64,000 nt of DNA from Acidobacteriota bacterium (GTDB lineage: Bacteria > Actinomycetota > Acidimicrobiia > Acidimicrobiales > Palsa-688): NCBI GenBank assembly GCA_028876385.1, contig JAGWSF010000109.1, forward strand, positions 90,669 through 154,668, written 5' to 3'. Shown one piece after another: positions 51,193 through 60,151 of this stretch (its first letter is position 1; every line of letters starts with the position of its first letter). A program made the position numbers and the translations under genes. The notes under the pieces are model-generated. The model saw only the letters and a list, made by a program, of their open reading frames with translations, ran no database searches and had not been told where the DNA came from.

Positions 51193-51710
51193 ATCGTGGC
51201 ATCCTCGCTGCTCATCTCGCGGTCTGATCGCCCCGCACCGCGCATCGTCTCCGCCGCTAGCCGGGCCGCGGCGATGATTCCCTGGTAACCGGTGCAGCGG
51301 CACAGATTGCCGCTCAGCGCGTCCCGCAGCTGCTCCTCGGTAGGAGTGGGATTGTCCCGCAGGTAGGCGGTCAGGGACACCACGAAACCCGGAGTACAAA
51401 AGCCGCACTGCAGCCCGTGACACTGCCTGAACGCTTCCTGCACCGGATTCAGCCGTCCGTCTGTGCCGGCGAGCCCCTCCACGGTCGTCACCTGCGCCCC
51501 GACGGCCTGCACGGCGTAGATGAGGCAGGATCGGACGGCCCGCCCGTCGACGAGGACGGTGCACGCCCCGCACACTCCGTGTTCGCACGCCAGATGGGTA
51601 CCGGTCAGATGGCAGCCTTCCCGCAGCCCGTCCGCCAGGGTGGTGCGGTCCTCGACCAGGAGGCCATAGGTCTCCCCGTTGACCTGCAACTCGATGTGTC
51701 TGTCAGGCAT
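51189..51710 (-). CDS. Molybdenum hydroxylase 2Fe-2S small subunit
   Basis: A 173-residue iron-sulfur subunit. The plant-type cluster ligands are in LACEHGVCGACTVLVDG with a fourth Cys in AVRSCLIYAV; the second cluster has LQCGFCTPGFVVSLTAYLRD and SGNLCRCTGYQGII. It moves electrons from molybdenum to FAD. The start MPDRHIELQVNGETYGLLVE overlaps the end of the FAD subunit gene by 8 bases, and its stop overlaps the large-subunit ATG. The C-terminal 25 residues (RGAGRSDREMSSEDATI) are an unconserved tail. Confidence 0.93.
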   Translation of the reverse strand: MPDRHIELQVNGETYGLLVEDRTTLADGLREGCHLTGTHLACEHGVCGACTVLVDGRAVRSCLIYAVQAVGAQVTTVEGLAGTDGRLNPVQEAFRQCHGLQCGFCTPGFVVSLTAYLRDNPTPTEEQLRDALSGNLCRCTGYQGIIAAARLAAETMRGAGRSDREMSSEDATI

Positions 51711-52563
51711 TGCCTGCCTCCTTCAATGCCTTGTCCACGGCGCGTTCCACTAGGACCGCGGCCACCTTGCGGCGGTAGGAACCTGATGCGTGGAGATCAT
51801 CGGACGGATCGATCGTCTCTATGGCCGCCCGGGCAGCTTCGGCCGGGCTGGCGCCTGCGAGCAGCGCGGCTTCGGCGGCGCCGGCTCGCACCGGTGTAGC
51901 GCCCACCCCGAACAAGGCGACCGCCGCCCGCGTGGGGGCCCCGCCCGGATCGACCTCCACCGCGGATACCACCCCGACTATGGCGAAGTCACCGCTGCGC
52001 CGAGCCATCTCTTCGACCGCGAATCCGCAGCGCCCGCTCCAGACCGGGAACCGCACGGCACTCAGGATCTCCCCGGGACCGAGCGCCGTCGTCCAGGTCC
52101 CCCGAAAGAAGTCCGATGCCGCCTGGTGTCGGGTTCCCTCCGCCGAGCAGACCTCCATCACGGCGTCGAGAGCCACACAGACCGCAGGTTGCTCGCCGGC
52201 CGGGTCGGCGTGGGCGACCGAACCTCCCAACGTTCCCCGGTTGCGTATCTGGAAGTGGCCGACCTTGGCCGTAGCCCGGGACAGGAGCGGTACAGCCGAG
52301 ACGACCTCATCGGACTGCTCGACCTCGAAGTGCCTGGTCATGGCGCCGATCCGGACGTGGCCGTCCATGCGGCTGATCCCCGAAAGCTCGCCTACCCGGT
52401 TCAGATCCACGAGATGCTCGAACCGTGCCAGGCGCAGCGCCAGCATGGGAGCCAGGCTCTGGCCCCCGGCCAGCACTTTCGCCTCGTCGCCGTACTCGGC
52501 AAGAAGGGCGACCACCGCCGCAACGTCGTCAGGAGCGTGCATCTCGAACGCGGCCGGCTTCAT
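51703..52563 (-). CDS. Molybdenum hydroxylase FAD-binding medium subunit
   Basis: A 286-residue FAD subunit. It shows the FAD motifs AKVLAGGQSLAPMLALRLAR and RNRGTLGGSVAHADPAGEQP, followed by the C-terminal CO dehydrogenase flavoprotein domain ending GSYRRKVAAVLVERAVDKAL. It passes electrons from the small subunit to an acceptor. The ATG at 52563 is preceded by GGGAG and is preferred over a GTG four codons upstream. Gene order M-S-L is the usual one. It begins 75 bases after the acyl-CoA dehydrogenase gene and is probably in the same operon. Confidence 0.92.
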   Translation of the reverse strand: MKPAAFEMHAPDDVAAVVALLAEYGDEAKVLAGGQSLAPMLALRLARFEHLVDLNRVGELSGISRMDGHVRIGAMTRHFEVEQSDEVVSAVPLLSRATAKVGHFQIRNRGTLGGSVAHADPAGEQPAVCVALDAVMEVCSAEGTRHQAASDFFRGTWTTALGPGEILSAVRFPVWSGRCGFAVEEMARRSGDFAIVGVVSAVEVDPGGAPTRAAVALFGVGATPVRAGAAEAALLAGASPAEAARAAIETIDPSDDLHASGSYRRKVAAVLVERAVDKALKEAGNA

Positions 52564-52638
52564 CTCAACTCCCACTTTCTTTCAGATGCTTGCACGGCAT
52601 CTCCCGTGCCCTCCGCCGAGCCGTCTCCGGCCATTGCA

Positions 52639-53943
52639 TCAGGCGGCGCCATAAGCGGCCAAAATCTCACGGTAGCGTTCTCGGGCCGCCTCGAGCTTGG
52701 GCGGCAGATGCTCGGTAGGAAAGAGGCCGGGGGCCGGAGCGTACTCGGCCAGCTTCTGGCGGGCGATCGTCGTGCGGTGGACCTCCGTGGGTCCGTCGGC
52801 CAGAGCGAGGGAAGGTACGCTCATCCACATCGCGGCCAATGGCGTTTCGGTCGTCACTCCCAGCGAACCGTGAAGGTGGACGGCTCTACGCACGATGTCG
52901 TGATACACCTTGGCCATGGCCACCTTGCACATGGCTATCTGGGTGCGGGCCGCACCGTGGGGCTGGGTGTCGATCACCCACGCTGTGTGCAACACCAGAA
53001 GCCGGTACTGCTGAAGCTCGATCCATGAGTCGGCGATGAAGGCCTGAACAGCCTGCTTGTCGGCCAACCTCTCGCCCTGGGTACGGCGGGACAGAGCCCG
53101 CTCGCACATCATGTCGAATGCGCGAGTGCAGCGACCGACCGTTCGCATGGCGTGATGCACTCTTCCCCCACCCAGACGGGATTGCGCGACCTTGAACCCT
53201 TCTCCGGGGGCGCCGAGCATGGCGTCAACGGGCACCCGAACGCGGTTGTAACGGATGTAACCGTGAATGCCCTCGTCCAAACTCTCGTGGTCCTCCATCG
53301 TGCCCACGTTCCGCACGATCTCGATCCCCGGTGTTTCGGCGGGGACGACGAGCATGGACATCCGCCGGGAAGGGGCGGCATCAGGATCGGTGACGACCAT
53401 TACTATCAGGAACTCCGCGTACCGGGCGTTGGAGGTGAACCACTTCTCCCCCTCGATGATCCACTCGTTGCCGTCCTGCCAGGCTCGACATACGAACTCC
53501 TTGGGGTCGGCTCCGGCTTGCGGCTCGGTCATGGAGAAGGCGGACACGATGTCCCCATCAAGGAGAGGCCGCAGATAACGCTCCCTCTGTTCCGAGGTAC
53601 CGTACATGGCAAGTATCTCGGCATTTCCCGTATCGGGAGCCGCCGTCCCGAACACCGTCGGGGCCCAGTATGAGCGGCCGAGTATCTCGTTGAGCAGCGC
53701 CAGCTTCAGCTGCCCGTATCCCGGGCCTCCCAACTCCGGGCCCAAGTGGCAAGCCCAGAGGCCCTGCGCCTTGACCTGCTCCTGCAAGGGTCGCAGAATG
53801 GCCCGCGAGGCGGCGTTGCCCACATCGTAGGGATCACCACCGGACGGGAAGAGAAGGTCGAGGGCCTCGACCTCTTCGCGCACGAAGGTTTTGGCCCAGT
53901 CGAGCTTCTCCTGATACTCCGGGTCGGTGCTGAAGTCCCACAT
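52639..53943 (-). CDS. Acyl-CoA dehydrogenase at the head of the molybdenum hydroxylase operon
   Basis: A 434-residue acyl-CoA dehydrogenase starting MWDFSTDPEYQEKLDWAKTF; GGGAGG eight bases before this ATG decides the start over ATGs farther up. It has AFSMTEPQAGADPKEFVCRA, IIEGEKWFTSNARYAEFLIV, and LHGSLGVTTETPLAAMWMS, with DGPTEVHRTTIARQKLAEYA near the end. This subgroup resembles ACAD10/11-like dehydrogenases more than short-chain ones. Its place directly before a molybdenum hydroxylase suggests consecutive dehydrogenation and hydroxylation of one CoA ester or acid, which is inference. A 14-base palindrome lies upstream. Confidence 0.88.
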   Translation of the reverse strand: MWDFSTDPEYQEKLDWAKTFVREEVEALDLLFPSGGDPYDVGNAASRAILRPLQEQVKAQGLWACHLGPELGGPGYGQLKLALLNEILGRSYWAPTVFGTAAPDTGNAEILAMYGTSEQRERYLRPLLDGDIVSAFSMTEPQAGADPKEFVCRAWQDGNEWIIEGEKWFTSNARYAEFLIVMVVTDPDAAPSRRMSMLVVPAETPGIEIVRNVGTMEDHESLDEGIHGYIRYNRVRVPVDAMLGAPGEGFKVAQSRLGGGRVHHAMRTVGRCTRAFDMMCERALSRRTQGERLADKQAVQAFIADSWIELQQYRLLVLHTAWVIDTQPHGAARTQIAMCKVAMAKVYHDIVRRAVHLHGSLGVTTETPLAAMWMSVPSLALADGPTEVHRTTIARQKLAEYAPAPGLFPTEHLPPKLEAARERYREILAAYGAA

Positions 53944-54006
53944 ATCGATTCCTCCCATGCTGCGGTCGGTCAGGCCTGAAGGCATACCTCACCGACCACG
54001 GGTATA

Positions 54007-54025
54007 GAGTGCACCCTATAGGGTG
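54007..54025. promoter_or_regulatory. Perfect 14-base palindrome CACCCTATAGGGTG upstream of the ACAD/hydroxylase operon
   Basis: The palindrome occupies 54012-54025 and overlaps GAGTGCACCC (54007-54016), a weak relative of the GAGTRYACTC sites. It lies about 70-80 bases before the acyl-CoA dehydrogenase start at 53943, the right place for an operator of the operon. Confidence 0.5.
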
Positions 54026-54106
54026 AGGTGGCAAATCGTCCATCCTCGACCTTCGCCGCACTAGGACCGGAGTCCCCGCCGACGGCCCCGGCTCTCCGGG
54101 CGTATC

Positions 54107-54871
54107 TCAGCTACTCACGATGGCGTCACCGTTGACTGTGAACCCGCCGTCTGCGGTCACGAGAGATCCGGTCACGAATGCCGCCTCATCAGAGGCGAGC
54201 CAGGTGGCACAGTACGCGATGTCATTCGGGACGCCCAGACGGGTGAGGTGGCCCCGGCCGACGCCCACGCCGCTGTCCTTCGAGTGGGCGATCACCCTCC
54301 CGACGATGATCGTGTTGACCCGGATGTGGTGGCGGCTGTTCTCGACCGCCAGGGTCCGGGTCATACTGTTGATGGCTCCTTTGGCGGCGCTGTAGGCAGC
54401 AAAGCCGGACAGACCGATCAGTGACTGGCCAGACGAGATGTTGACGACGCTGCCCCCGCCGGCGGCGACCAGATGCGGGATGCCGTATTTGCATGCCCAG
54501 AACACGTTGCCGGTGAGCGTGCCAAGGATGATCCGGTCCCACTCCTCGGTCGTATAGTCCGTCAACGGCTTCACCGTGGTACTCACCGCATCAGTTGGTG
54601 CCGCGTTGTTCACCAGAATGTCCAGCTTGCCGTACCTGTCCGCCACACTGTCCATGACGAAGCGAACGCTGCTCTCATCGGTGATGTCAAGCGGGAAGAA
54701 GGTCGCCTCGCCACCCGCCTCGGTGATGCGCTGCACGACCTTCGTCCCACGATCGACGGTGCGCCCGGTCACGGCTACCTTGCATCCTTCGCCAGCGAAC
54801 ATCTCGGCGATGGATCGCCCGATACCTCGGGTCGAGCCGCTGACGACCGCTACCTTGCCCGCGAGGCGCAT
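54107..54871 (-). CDS. Short-chain dehydrogenase/reductase
   Basis: A complete 254-residue SDR with SGSTRGIGRSIAEMFAGEG, LVNNAAPTDAVSTTVK, the catalytic Ser in VVNISSGQSLIGLSG and YSAAKGAINSMTRTLA. The C-terminus SLVTADGGFTVNGDAIVSS is regular. Its start overlaps by 22 bases the end of the broken reductase-like gene upstream on the same strand. It would be expected to follow that gene in one transcript. Substrate is unknown. Confidence 0.9.
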   Translation of the reverse strand: MRLAGKVAVVSGSTRGIGRSIAEMFAGEGCKVAVTGRTVDRGTKVVQRITEAGGEATFFPLDITDESSVRFVMDSVADRYGKLDILVNNAAPTDAVSTTVKPLTDYTTEEWDRIILGTLTGNVFWACKYGIPHLVAAGGGSVVNISSGQSLIGLSGFAAYSAAKGAINSMTRTLAVENSRHHIRVNTIIVGRVIAHSKDSGVGVGRGHLTRLGVPNDIAYCATWLASDEAAFVTGSLVTADGGFTVNGDAIVSS

Positions 54872-55475
54872 CCCTGGAACCGTCCTTTGCCGGTGATGAC
54901 TGGAAGATCGAAGACCGATACCACCCGCCGCTCGGCACCCATGACCAAGGGGATGGCGTTGACAGCTCGCATAGCGGTGATGCCGAATCCGCCAGCGAGA
55001 TGATCTCCGCGGGCTGCGCTGAACTCGGCTTCAACCTCCAGCCTCGGGTCGCCTTCGATGACGATGCGGTAGGCATCATGTCGCAACGGTCGAGGCCAGT
55101 GCGGCGCCAGGTCCTGACGGGCCCGGGTGACGTGACGGACCGAGATACGGTCAACGCCTGCGACGATAGCGGCCACCTCGAAGCACATCCCGGCAATGGT
55201 GCCCTTCTCAATGGTGCGGCCCTGATAGGGAAATGACTCGGGCGAAGGAAGCATCTCATGAGAGGACACGATCTCGTCGACCGACAGCCCCATCTGGTCG
55301 GCAATCATCCGTAGCACCCCACCCCAACTGCGATTAGCTCACCGACATCACGGTCGGCCTTGTCCGGATGGTGGACGACATGGGCTACCAACTCGGTATC
55401 GGAGTCGTCGATAATCGCCCGAAGCGCCTCCTGGCCGACCAACCCGGTGCCGACCGTGACGACTCTTGTTGCCAT
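54850..55475 (-). pseudogene. Internally deleted DapB-like/diaminopentanoate dehydrogenase-type gene
   Basis: Two pieces of one oxidoreductase family lie in different frames. Piece one (55305-55475, 56 codons) is the Rossmann start MATRVVTVGTGLVGQEALRA and ends with an in-frame TGA just after DVGELIAVG. Piece two (54850-55308) is the family C-terminus: QGRTIEKGTIAGMCFEVAAI, VRHVTRARQDLAPHWPRPL, RGDHLAGGFGITAMRAVNA, VFDLPVITGKGRF. Intact relatives as I remember them are about 340-350 residues, so roughly 130-150 middle residues, including much of the catalytic domain, are missing. The two pieces overlap as ATGA, which mimics a coupled gene pair. A deletion plus frameshift is the simplest reading; a working two-piece protein is unlikely. 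Confidence 0.75.
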
Positions 55476-55716
55476 GTTCCCCCCGGTCGCGACTCAGCGA
55501 TGATAGGTCGGGCTTGATGTCGGTTACGTGTAGGCAGTCGAGCCGGCGTATACCTGACCAGCAGTCCTGCTCAGGTAACGTCGGTAGCCAGGTAAACCGC
55601 AGGGTGGGGCCGACGCGGCTAGAGGGCCTTTCCTCCCTCCGAAATGAGTACCCTCTCTGCGTGATGGACCTGTTGGGGATCTGGACCAATCCCGGTTGCG
55701 ACGGAACCGTGCACTG

Positions 55717-56199
55717 ATGAGTGATAAGCGGGTCTCGGCCCTCGACGACATCGACCACGAGCTGCTGATGCTCCTGCAGGCCAATGCGAGACGAACCAAC
55801 AAGGAGCTGGCAGAGGCGGTCGGTATAGCCCAGTCGACGTGCCTGGAGCGCATCAGGGCGCTCGTCTCATCGGGGGTGATCCTGGGCTGGCACGCCGACG
55901 TCGATCCGGTCGCCATGGGAAGGCCCATCCGGGCCATGATCAGCGTGCGCCTCCAACCCAAGACGACAGCGTCGGTCCGGGCCTTTCAGCGTGAGATGCT
56001 GGAGATAGTCGGAGTTCTGGCGGTATCCACGGTCAGCGGGGTGGACGACTTCATCGTGGAGGTGGCGGTGAGTGACGTCGGCGCTCTCCGGGATTTCGTG
56101 CTCGAGCACCTGACCAGCCGCGGTGACGTCGTGGACGCCCGCACCGCTCTGGTGTACGAACAGGCCAGGCGTTGGGATGTCAGACCGGCAGAGAAGTAG
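55717..56199 (+). CDS. Lrp/AsnC-family transcriptional regulator
   Basis: A 160-residue feast/famine regulator. The helix-turn-helix is LDDIDHELLMLLQANARRTN and KELAEAVGIAQSTCLERIRA; the C-terminal ligand-binding RAM domain holds GVLAVSTVSGVDDFIVEVAV. These proteins assemble on DNA and usually respond to amino acids. The ATG at 55717 is chosen; an in-frame TTG seven codons earlier is possible. Its last 20 bases overlap the end of the convergent indolepyruvate oxidoreductase gene, which makes it a likely regulator of aromatic amino acid catabolism by that enzyme. Confidence 0.9.
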   Translation: MSDKRVSALDDIDHELLMLLQANARRTNKELAEAVGIAQSTCLERIRALVSSGVILGWHADVDPVAMGRPIRAMISVRLQPKTTASVRAFQREMLEIVGVLAVSTVSGVDDFIVEVAVSDVGALRDFVLEHLTSRGDVVDARTALVYEQARRWDVRPAEK

Positions 56200-59100
56200 C
56201 TTCTAGATCCGCGACGGCCTCCATCTTCGTCGTGAACGCCGACCGGTAGGCGCTGATGGCCTTTTCCTTGACCCCTTCGAATCCACGGATCTGGTCCGGT
56301 AGGAGGGCTATCTCCGTGGCCTCTTGGAGGCTTCCACACGAGACCGAGCCCAGAATCGAACGGATGGCGACGGCATACTCGACCGGGAGGCGGCGTTCTT
56401 CTCGCCTGAGGTGGGTGTAGCCGAATGGATCGATCTTCCGGCCGCGCAGCCAGCGTGCTCGGCGGAGACCAGCTAGCGCGGGACGGCTCCAATTCCCGAG
56501 CCGGAGCTTGTGATCGAGCCCGAGGCTCCGCAGCATCGGTGGATGGAGGAGCCAGGCCGTGGGTCCTTCAGCAGCCGGATGCTCGAGGAGCAACCGGGCC
56601 ACCTCGTACTCGTCCTTGTAGGCCAGGAGCTTGTGGTAGCCGAAAGCGACGGCGGTGGCGAACTGTCCATCTCCTCCGGCCCGCTCTTCAGCCTCCCACG
56701 CCTCCGACACCAGCCTGAGAAACCTCCCTGCGAGCCGCTGATCCTGATAGCCGACGAGGTCGTCGGCGAGGTCGGCGATGTGCCCCCGGTAGGCGGCCGG
56801 TAGCGCATACTCGGAGGTGCGGTCGCCAGGTCCGTCGCCCCCAGGTTGGTCCTTCGCATCTTCGCACCCGGATGTCCATGCCCTACCCGCTCTGAAAGCG
56901 GCGAGGTTGGCTGGGACCGCTATTCCGGTCAGCTCGATGGCCCGCATGAGCGCGGTCTCTGATACGGGAAGCTCTCCGAGTCCACTGGCCACGCCGAGCA
57001 GGGCCACGTTGGCCGTCGAGGCGGGGGCCCCGGCGGTGCGGGCCACCTCGGCACTGTCCACGAACGTAGCCCGACCGGCTCGAACGGATCGGTGCAGCGT
57101 CTCCTCGAGGTCGGCGCGGGGCATCCGACGCGGGATCGTACCGAGGATCATGGGCCCGCTGAGGGTCGATGTGGTCGATCCCACCAGGACCGTCCGGTCG
57201 GTCGATAGCGAGTCGAGCACGGTTGGGCTGACCGCGGTCAGCAGGTCGGCGGCGAGGAGGAGGTCTGTCTCCCCCGCGCCCAACCGGTTGGAGCGTTCCG
57301 AGGCACCTGGTCCGATGCGGAGATCGGAGATGACGGGGCCCGCCTTCTGCGCCATGCCAGTCTGGTCGAGGCCCCACACCTCCAGCCCTTCCAGGAGAGC
57401 AGCCCGCCCAAGCAAATGAGCGGCCGTGACCACCCCCGTACCGCCAATCCCCGCAATGCGTATACCCAGAACTCGGTCGAGGGGTCTCGGCGTGCTCCGG
57501 GGCGGGGCAACGGGCGGGGACTTCACGCCGGGTGAGTCCGCCTCGGAGTGTCGGCTTCCTCGGGGCGTTGCCACCAACGAGAACGCCGGGCAATCTCCGG
57601 CCAGACACGAAAGGTCAACGTTGCAGGATTCTTGATCGATACGGGTCTTCGGTCCGAATGGGGTGTCCACGGTCTGGAGGGAGAGGCAGTTGGACTTCGT
57701 CTGACAGTCGCCACATCCCTCGCAGACCCTCTCGTTGATCACGACCCGGTAGCGAGGGGACGACACGAGGCCCCTTTTGCGGGCCCGGCGCAGCTCGGTC
57801 GCACACGGTTGGTCGTGGATCATCACCGTCACGCCCTGGACCCTCGCCAGTTCGCTCTGGACCTCGATCACGTCGCGGCGGGGCCGTACCGTTACGCCCC
57901 GGGGCAGCCGGACGTGGCGGTATCGGCTGGGATCGTCGGTCGTGATCACGACCTGACGCACCCCTTCGAGCAGAAGCGTCGCCGCCAGACTCCCGGGCGA
58001 ACCGAGCGATCCGGTTATGTCCTGTCCGCCGGTCATCGCAGTGGCCCCGTTCCACAGGACCTTGTATGTGATGGAAACCCCGCTCGCCACGGCTGCTCGC
58101 ACGGCCAGGTGACCGGAGTGGAAGAAGGTGCCGTCCCCCAGATTCTGGACGATGTGACGGTCGCCGACGAAGGGCTCCATTCCGATCCACTGAGCGCCCT
58201 CCCCGCCCATCTGGGTGATGCCGATGCTGTGACCGACGCGTTCTTCGGGCATGTAGTGCACGATGGAGTGGCACCCGATGCCCTCGCCCAGAAGCGTCCC
58301 CTCCGGCACTACGGTGCTGCTCGAATGCGGGCAGCCTGAGCAGAACCATGGCACCCGCTGGGCCTCGACCGTCACCGCGATCCGCGTGCGCCTCGGCTCC
58401 GCCTCGGCCACTTCTCCTCCGAACCTGGACCGAAGGAGGGGCCCGATGGCCTCGGCGATGGTAGCGGCGTCGAGACTGCCGTGTCGGGGAACGAGCGGGC
58501 GATTGTCGCCGTCAAAGTGACCCAACAGTGTCGGCCGACCGGGCCGGCGGCTCGTGAGGCTCAGCAGCTGGTTCTCTATCAGATCACGGCGCTCCTCGAT
58601 CACCAGGACTTCACGAACGCCGTCGGCCACGGCGTGCGCGAATTCCGTGCCGAGGGGAAAGGGCATGCGGATCTCCGCCAGGCGAATCCCTATCCGCCTC
58701 AAATCCGGTTCATGCAGGCCGAGTCGACGTAACGCCTCGACCGTCTCCAGGTAGGTCGTTCCAGCGGCGACAATGGTCAGGACCGCTCCCGGTGAGTCCA
58801 CTTTGACCCGGTTGAGCTGGTTGCTGTCCCCGTAGCGCGCCGCGGCGTCCAGTCGGTCTGTGAGCACCCAGGACTCTCTAGCGGTGGTGGCCGGCGTCAA
58901 AAGGTCGCCGGTAACCGGCGGCGCCACGTACCCAGCTGGGAGTACGGGGCAGAGCGGAGACCCGACCGAAACCGTGCCTTCGGCGTCGGCGACAGAGGTG
59001 ACGAGCTTCAGCGCCGTCCACGCGCCTGACCATCGCGACAGGGCCACGGCGTGCTGGCCGAGCTCCAGGATGTCCCTGAGTGAGCTGGGGAACATCACCG

Positions 59101-59638
59101 GCATGGCGAGATCGGCCAGGACCCCCTCCGACGCGCTCGGGAGAGTCGACGACTTGGCGTCAGGGTCATCACCGACCAGGGCCAGCGCGCCGCCCATCGA
59201 ATGCGCACCGGCGTAGCTGGCGTGACGGAGAGCATCGACGCTTCGGTCGAGCCCGGGCGCCTTCCCGTACCAGACCCCCACCACGCCATCGACGCGTGAG
59301 GAGCTCAGAGTGGCCGCTATCTGGCTGCCCATCACCGCGGTCACGGCGAGTTCCTCATTGACAGCCGGCCGGTGAACAATTTCCACGCCGAGATCGTGGA
59401 GGAGGGCGCGTTCGAGCTCCCGGTCCAACCCGGCCAGAGGTGACCCCTGGTAGCCGGACACGAACCCGGCCGTCGCCCGCCCCGCCTGGGTGTCCCATCT
59501 GAGGACGTCCACGAGCATGCGGACGACCGCCGTCACCCCCGACAGATGCAGCACCTGAGCGTCCCTGGATAAGTAGTCGCTCAACCCGGTGGCCCTATCA
59601 GGTAGGGCCGCCAACTCGTTCATATCACGCGGGGCCAT
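56180..59638 (-). CDS. Fused indolepyruvate:ferredoxin oxidoreductase (IorAB type)
   Basis: A 1152-residue enzyme that converts aryl-pyruvates to aryl-acetyl-CoA with ferredoxin as acceptor. The N-terminal and central parts form the thiamin-diphosphate core (GFVSGYQGSPLAGLDRELER, FCSGCPHSSSTVVPEGTLLG, NLGDGTFFHSGHLAVRA). An iron-sulfur site follows: VCEGCGDCQTKSNCLSLQTV and later Cys in ESCNVDLSCLAGDCPAF. The C-terminal gamma-like domain begins IRIAGIGGTGVVTAAHLLGR. Single-chain versions of about 1150-1180 residues are usual in aerobic bacteria. The start at 59638 (MAPRDMNELAALPDRATGLS) is chosen from family similarity; a longer reading upstream is not supported. Convergent with the Lrp-type gene. 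Confidence 0.9.
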   Translation of the reverse strand: MAPRDMNELAALPDRATGLSDYLSRDAQVLHLSGVTAVVRMLVDVLRWDTQAGRATAGFVSGYQGSPLAGLDRELERALLHDLGVEIVHRPAVNEELAVTAVMGSQIAATLSSSRVDGVVGVWYGKAPGLDRSVDALRHASYAGAHSMGGALALVGDDPDAKSSTLPSASEGVLADLAMPVMFPSSLRDILELGQHAVALSRWSGAWTALKLVTSVADAEGTVSVGSPLCPVLPAGYVAPPVTGDLLTPATTARESWVLTDRLDAAARYGDSNQLNRVKVDSPGAVLTIVAAGTTYLETVEALRRLGLHEPDLRRIGIRLAEIRMPFPLGTEFAHAVADGVREVLVIEERRDLIENQLLSLTSRRPGRPTLLGHFDGDNRPLVPRHGSLDAATIAEAIGPLLRSRFGGEVAEAEPRRTRIAVTVEAQRVPWFCSGCPHSSSTVVPEGTLLGEGIGCHSIVHYMPEERVGHSIGITQMGGEGAQWIGMEPFVGDRHIVQNLGDGTFFHSGHLAVRAAVASGVSITYKVLWNGATAMTGGQDITGSLGSPGSLAATLLLEGVRQVVITTDDPSRYRHVRLPRGVTVRPRRDVIEVQSELARVQGVTVMIHDQPCATELRRARKRGLVSSPRYRVVINERVCEGCGDCQTKSNCLSLQTVDTPFGPKTRIDQESCNVDLSCLAGDCPAFSLVATPRGSRHSEADSPGVKSPPVAPPRSTPRPLDRVLGIRIAGIGGTGVVTAAHLLGRAALLEGLEVWGLDQTGMAQKAGPVISDLRIGPGASERSNRLGAGETDLLLAADLLTAVSPTVLDSLSTDRTVLVGSTTSTLSGPMILGTIPRRMPRADLEETLHRSVRAGRATFVDSAEVARTAGAPASTANVALLGVASGLGELPVSETALMRAIELTGIAVPANLAAFRAGRAWTSGCEDAKDQPGGDGPGDRTSEYALPAAYRGHIADLADDLVGYQDQRLAGRFLRLVSEAWEAEERAGGDGQFATAVAFGYHKLLAYKDEYEVARLLLEHPAAEGPTAWLLHPPMLRSLGLDHKLRLGNWSRPALAGLRRARWLRGRKIDPFGYTHLRREERRLPVEYAVAIRSILGSVSCGSLQEATEIALLPDQIRGFEGVKEKAISAYRSAFTTKMEAVADLEATSLPV

Positions 59639-59802
59639 CGACGTCAGTGTGCAAGTTCTACGGAGTCCGAACAAGGTCTTCGCGCTACATTCGGTGGCTG
59701 CCAAAAGAATCGCGCTTAATTCAGAGGCCTCGTTCGACCGGCCCGTTCCGCCGAATCCTGTTCGATTCGCCATCCCTACCGCCGTCGCAGGTGGCTGGCC
59801 GA

Positions 59803-60114
59803 TCAGGCCGCCTTCAGCACCACCTTCTCGCAGGAGTCCCGCTTGTGCTTGAAGGTGTCGTAGGCCTCGGGTGCTCGCTCGAGCGGGAGGCGGTGGGTGA
59901 TGATCCGGGTCGGATCGATCTCCCCGGCTTCGATCCGTGCGAGCAGCGGCTTCAGGTAGCGGTGCACGTGACACTGGCCGGTACGCAGCGTGATGGACCG
60001 GTTCATCCAGGACCCGGCCGGGAACTTGTCGAGGAAACCCCCGTAGACGCCGATGGATGAGCTGGCACGGTCATAACGCCCGTGACCCTTCCCGGCCACC
60101 AGCGTCGCTAACAC
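59803..60114 (-). pseudogene. C-terminal remnant of a zinc alcohol dehydrogenase
   Basis: A 103-codon reading frame matches only the last quarter of the glutathione-dependent formaldehyde dehydrogenase/zinc alcohol dehydrogenase family: GVYGGFLDKFPAGSWMNRSI, TLRTGQCHVHRYLKPLLARI, ITHRLPLERAPEAYDTFKHK and DSCEKVVLKAA. The zinc ligands and the cofactor-binding domain, about 280 residues, are absent and are not found in any frame upstream, where the next gene ends within 40 bases. It is a truncated leftover, probably from a rearrangement at the edge of the accessory region. Confidence 0.75.
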
Positions 60115-60151
60115 CGTGATCCGAGTCTCGCTGACAGCTCAGACCGGAGGC

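Noticed and set aside
51193..51588. N-terminal extension of the molybdenum hydroxylase large subunit
   Set aside because: The extra residues are an out-of-frame reading of the small-subunit gene; the family N-terminus starts at MTFATGNAARF.
59639..59974. N-terminal extension of the indolepyruvate oxidoreductase
   Set aside because: The extra 112 residues are Arg/Pro-rich, have no family similarity and run into the alcohol dehydrogenase remnant.
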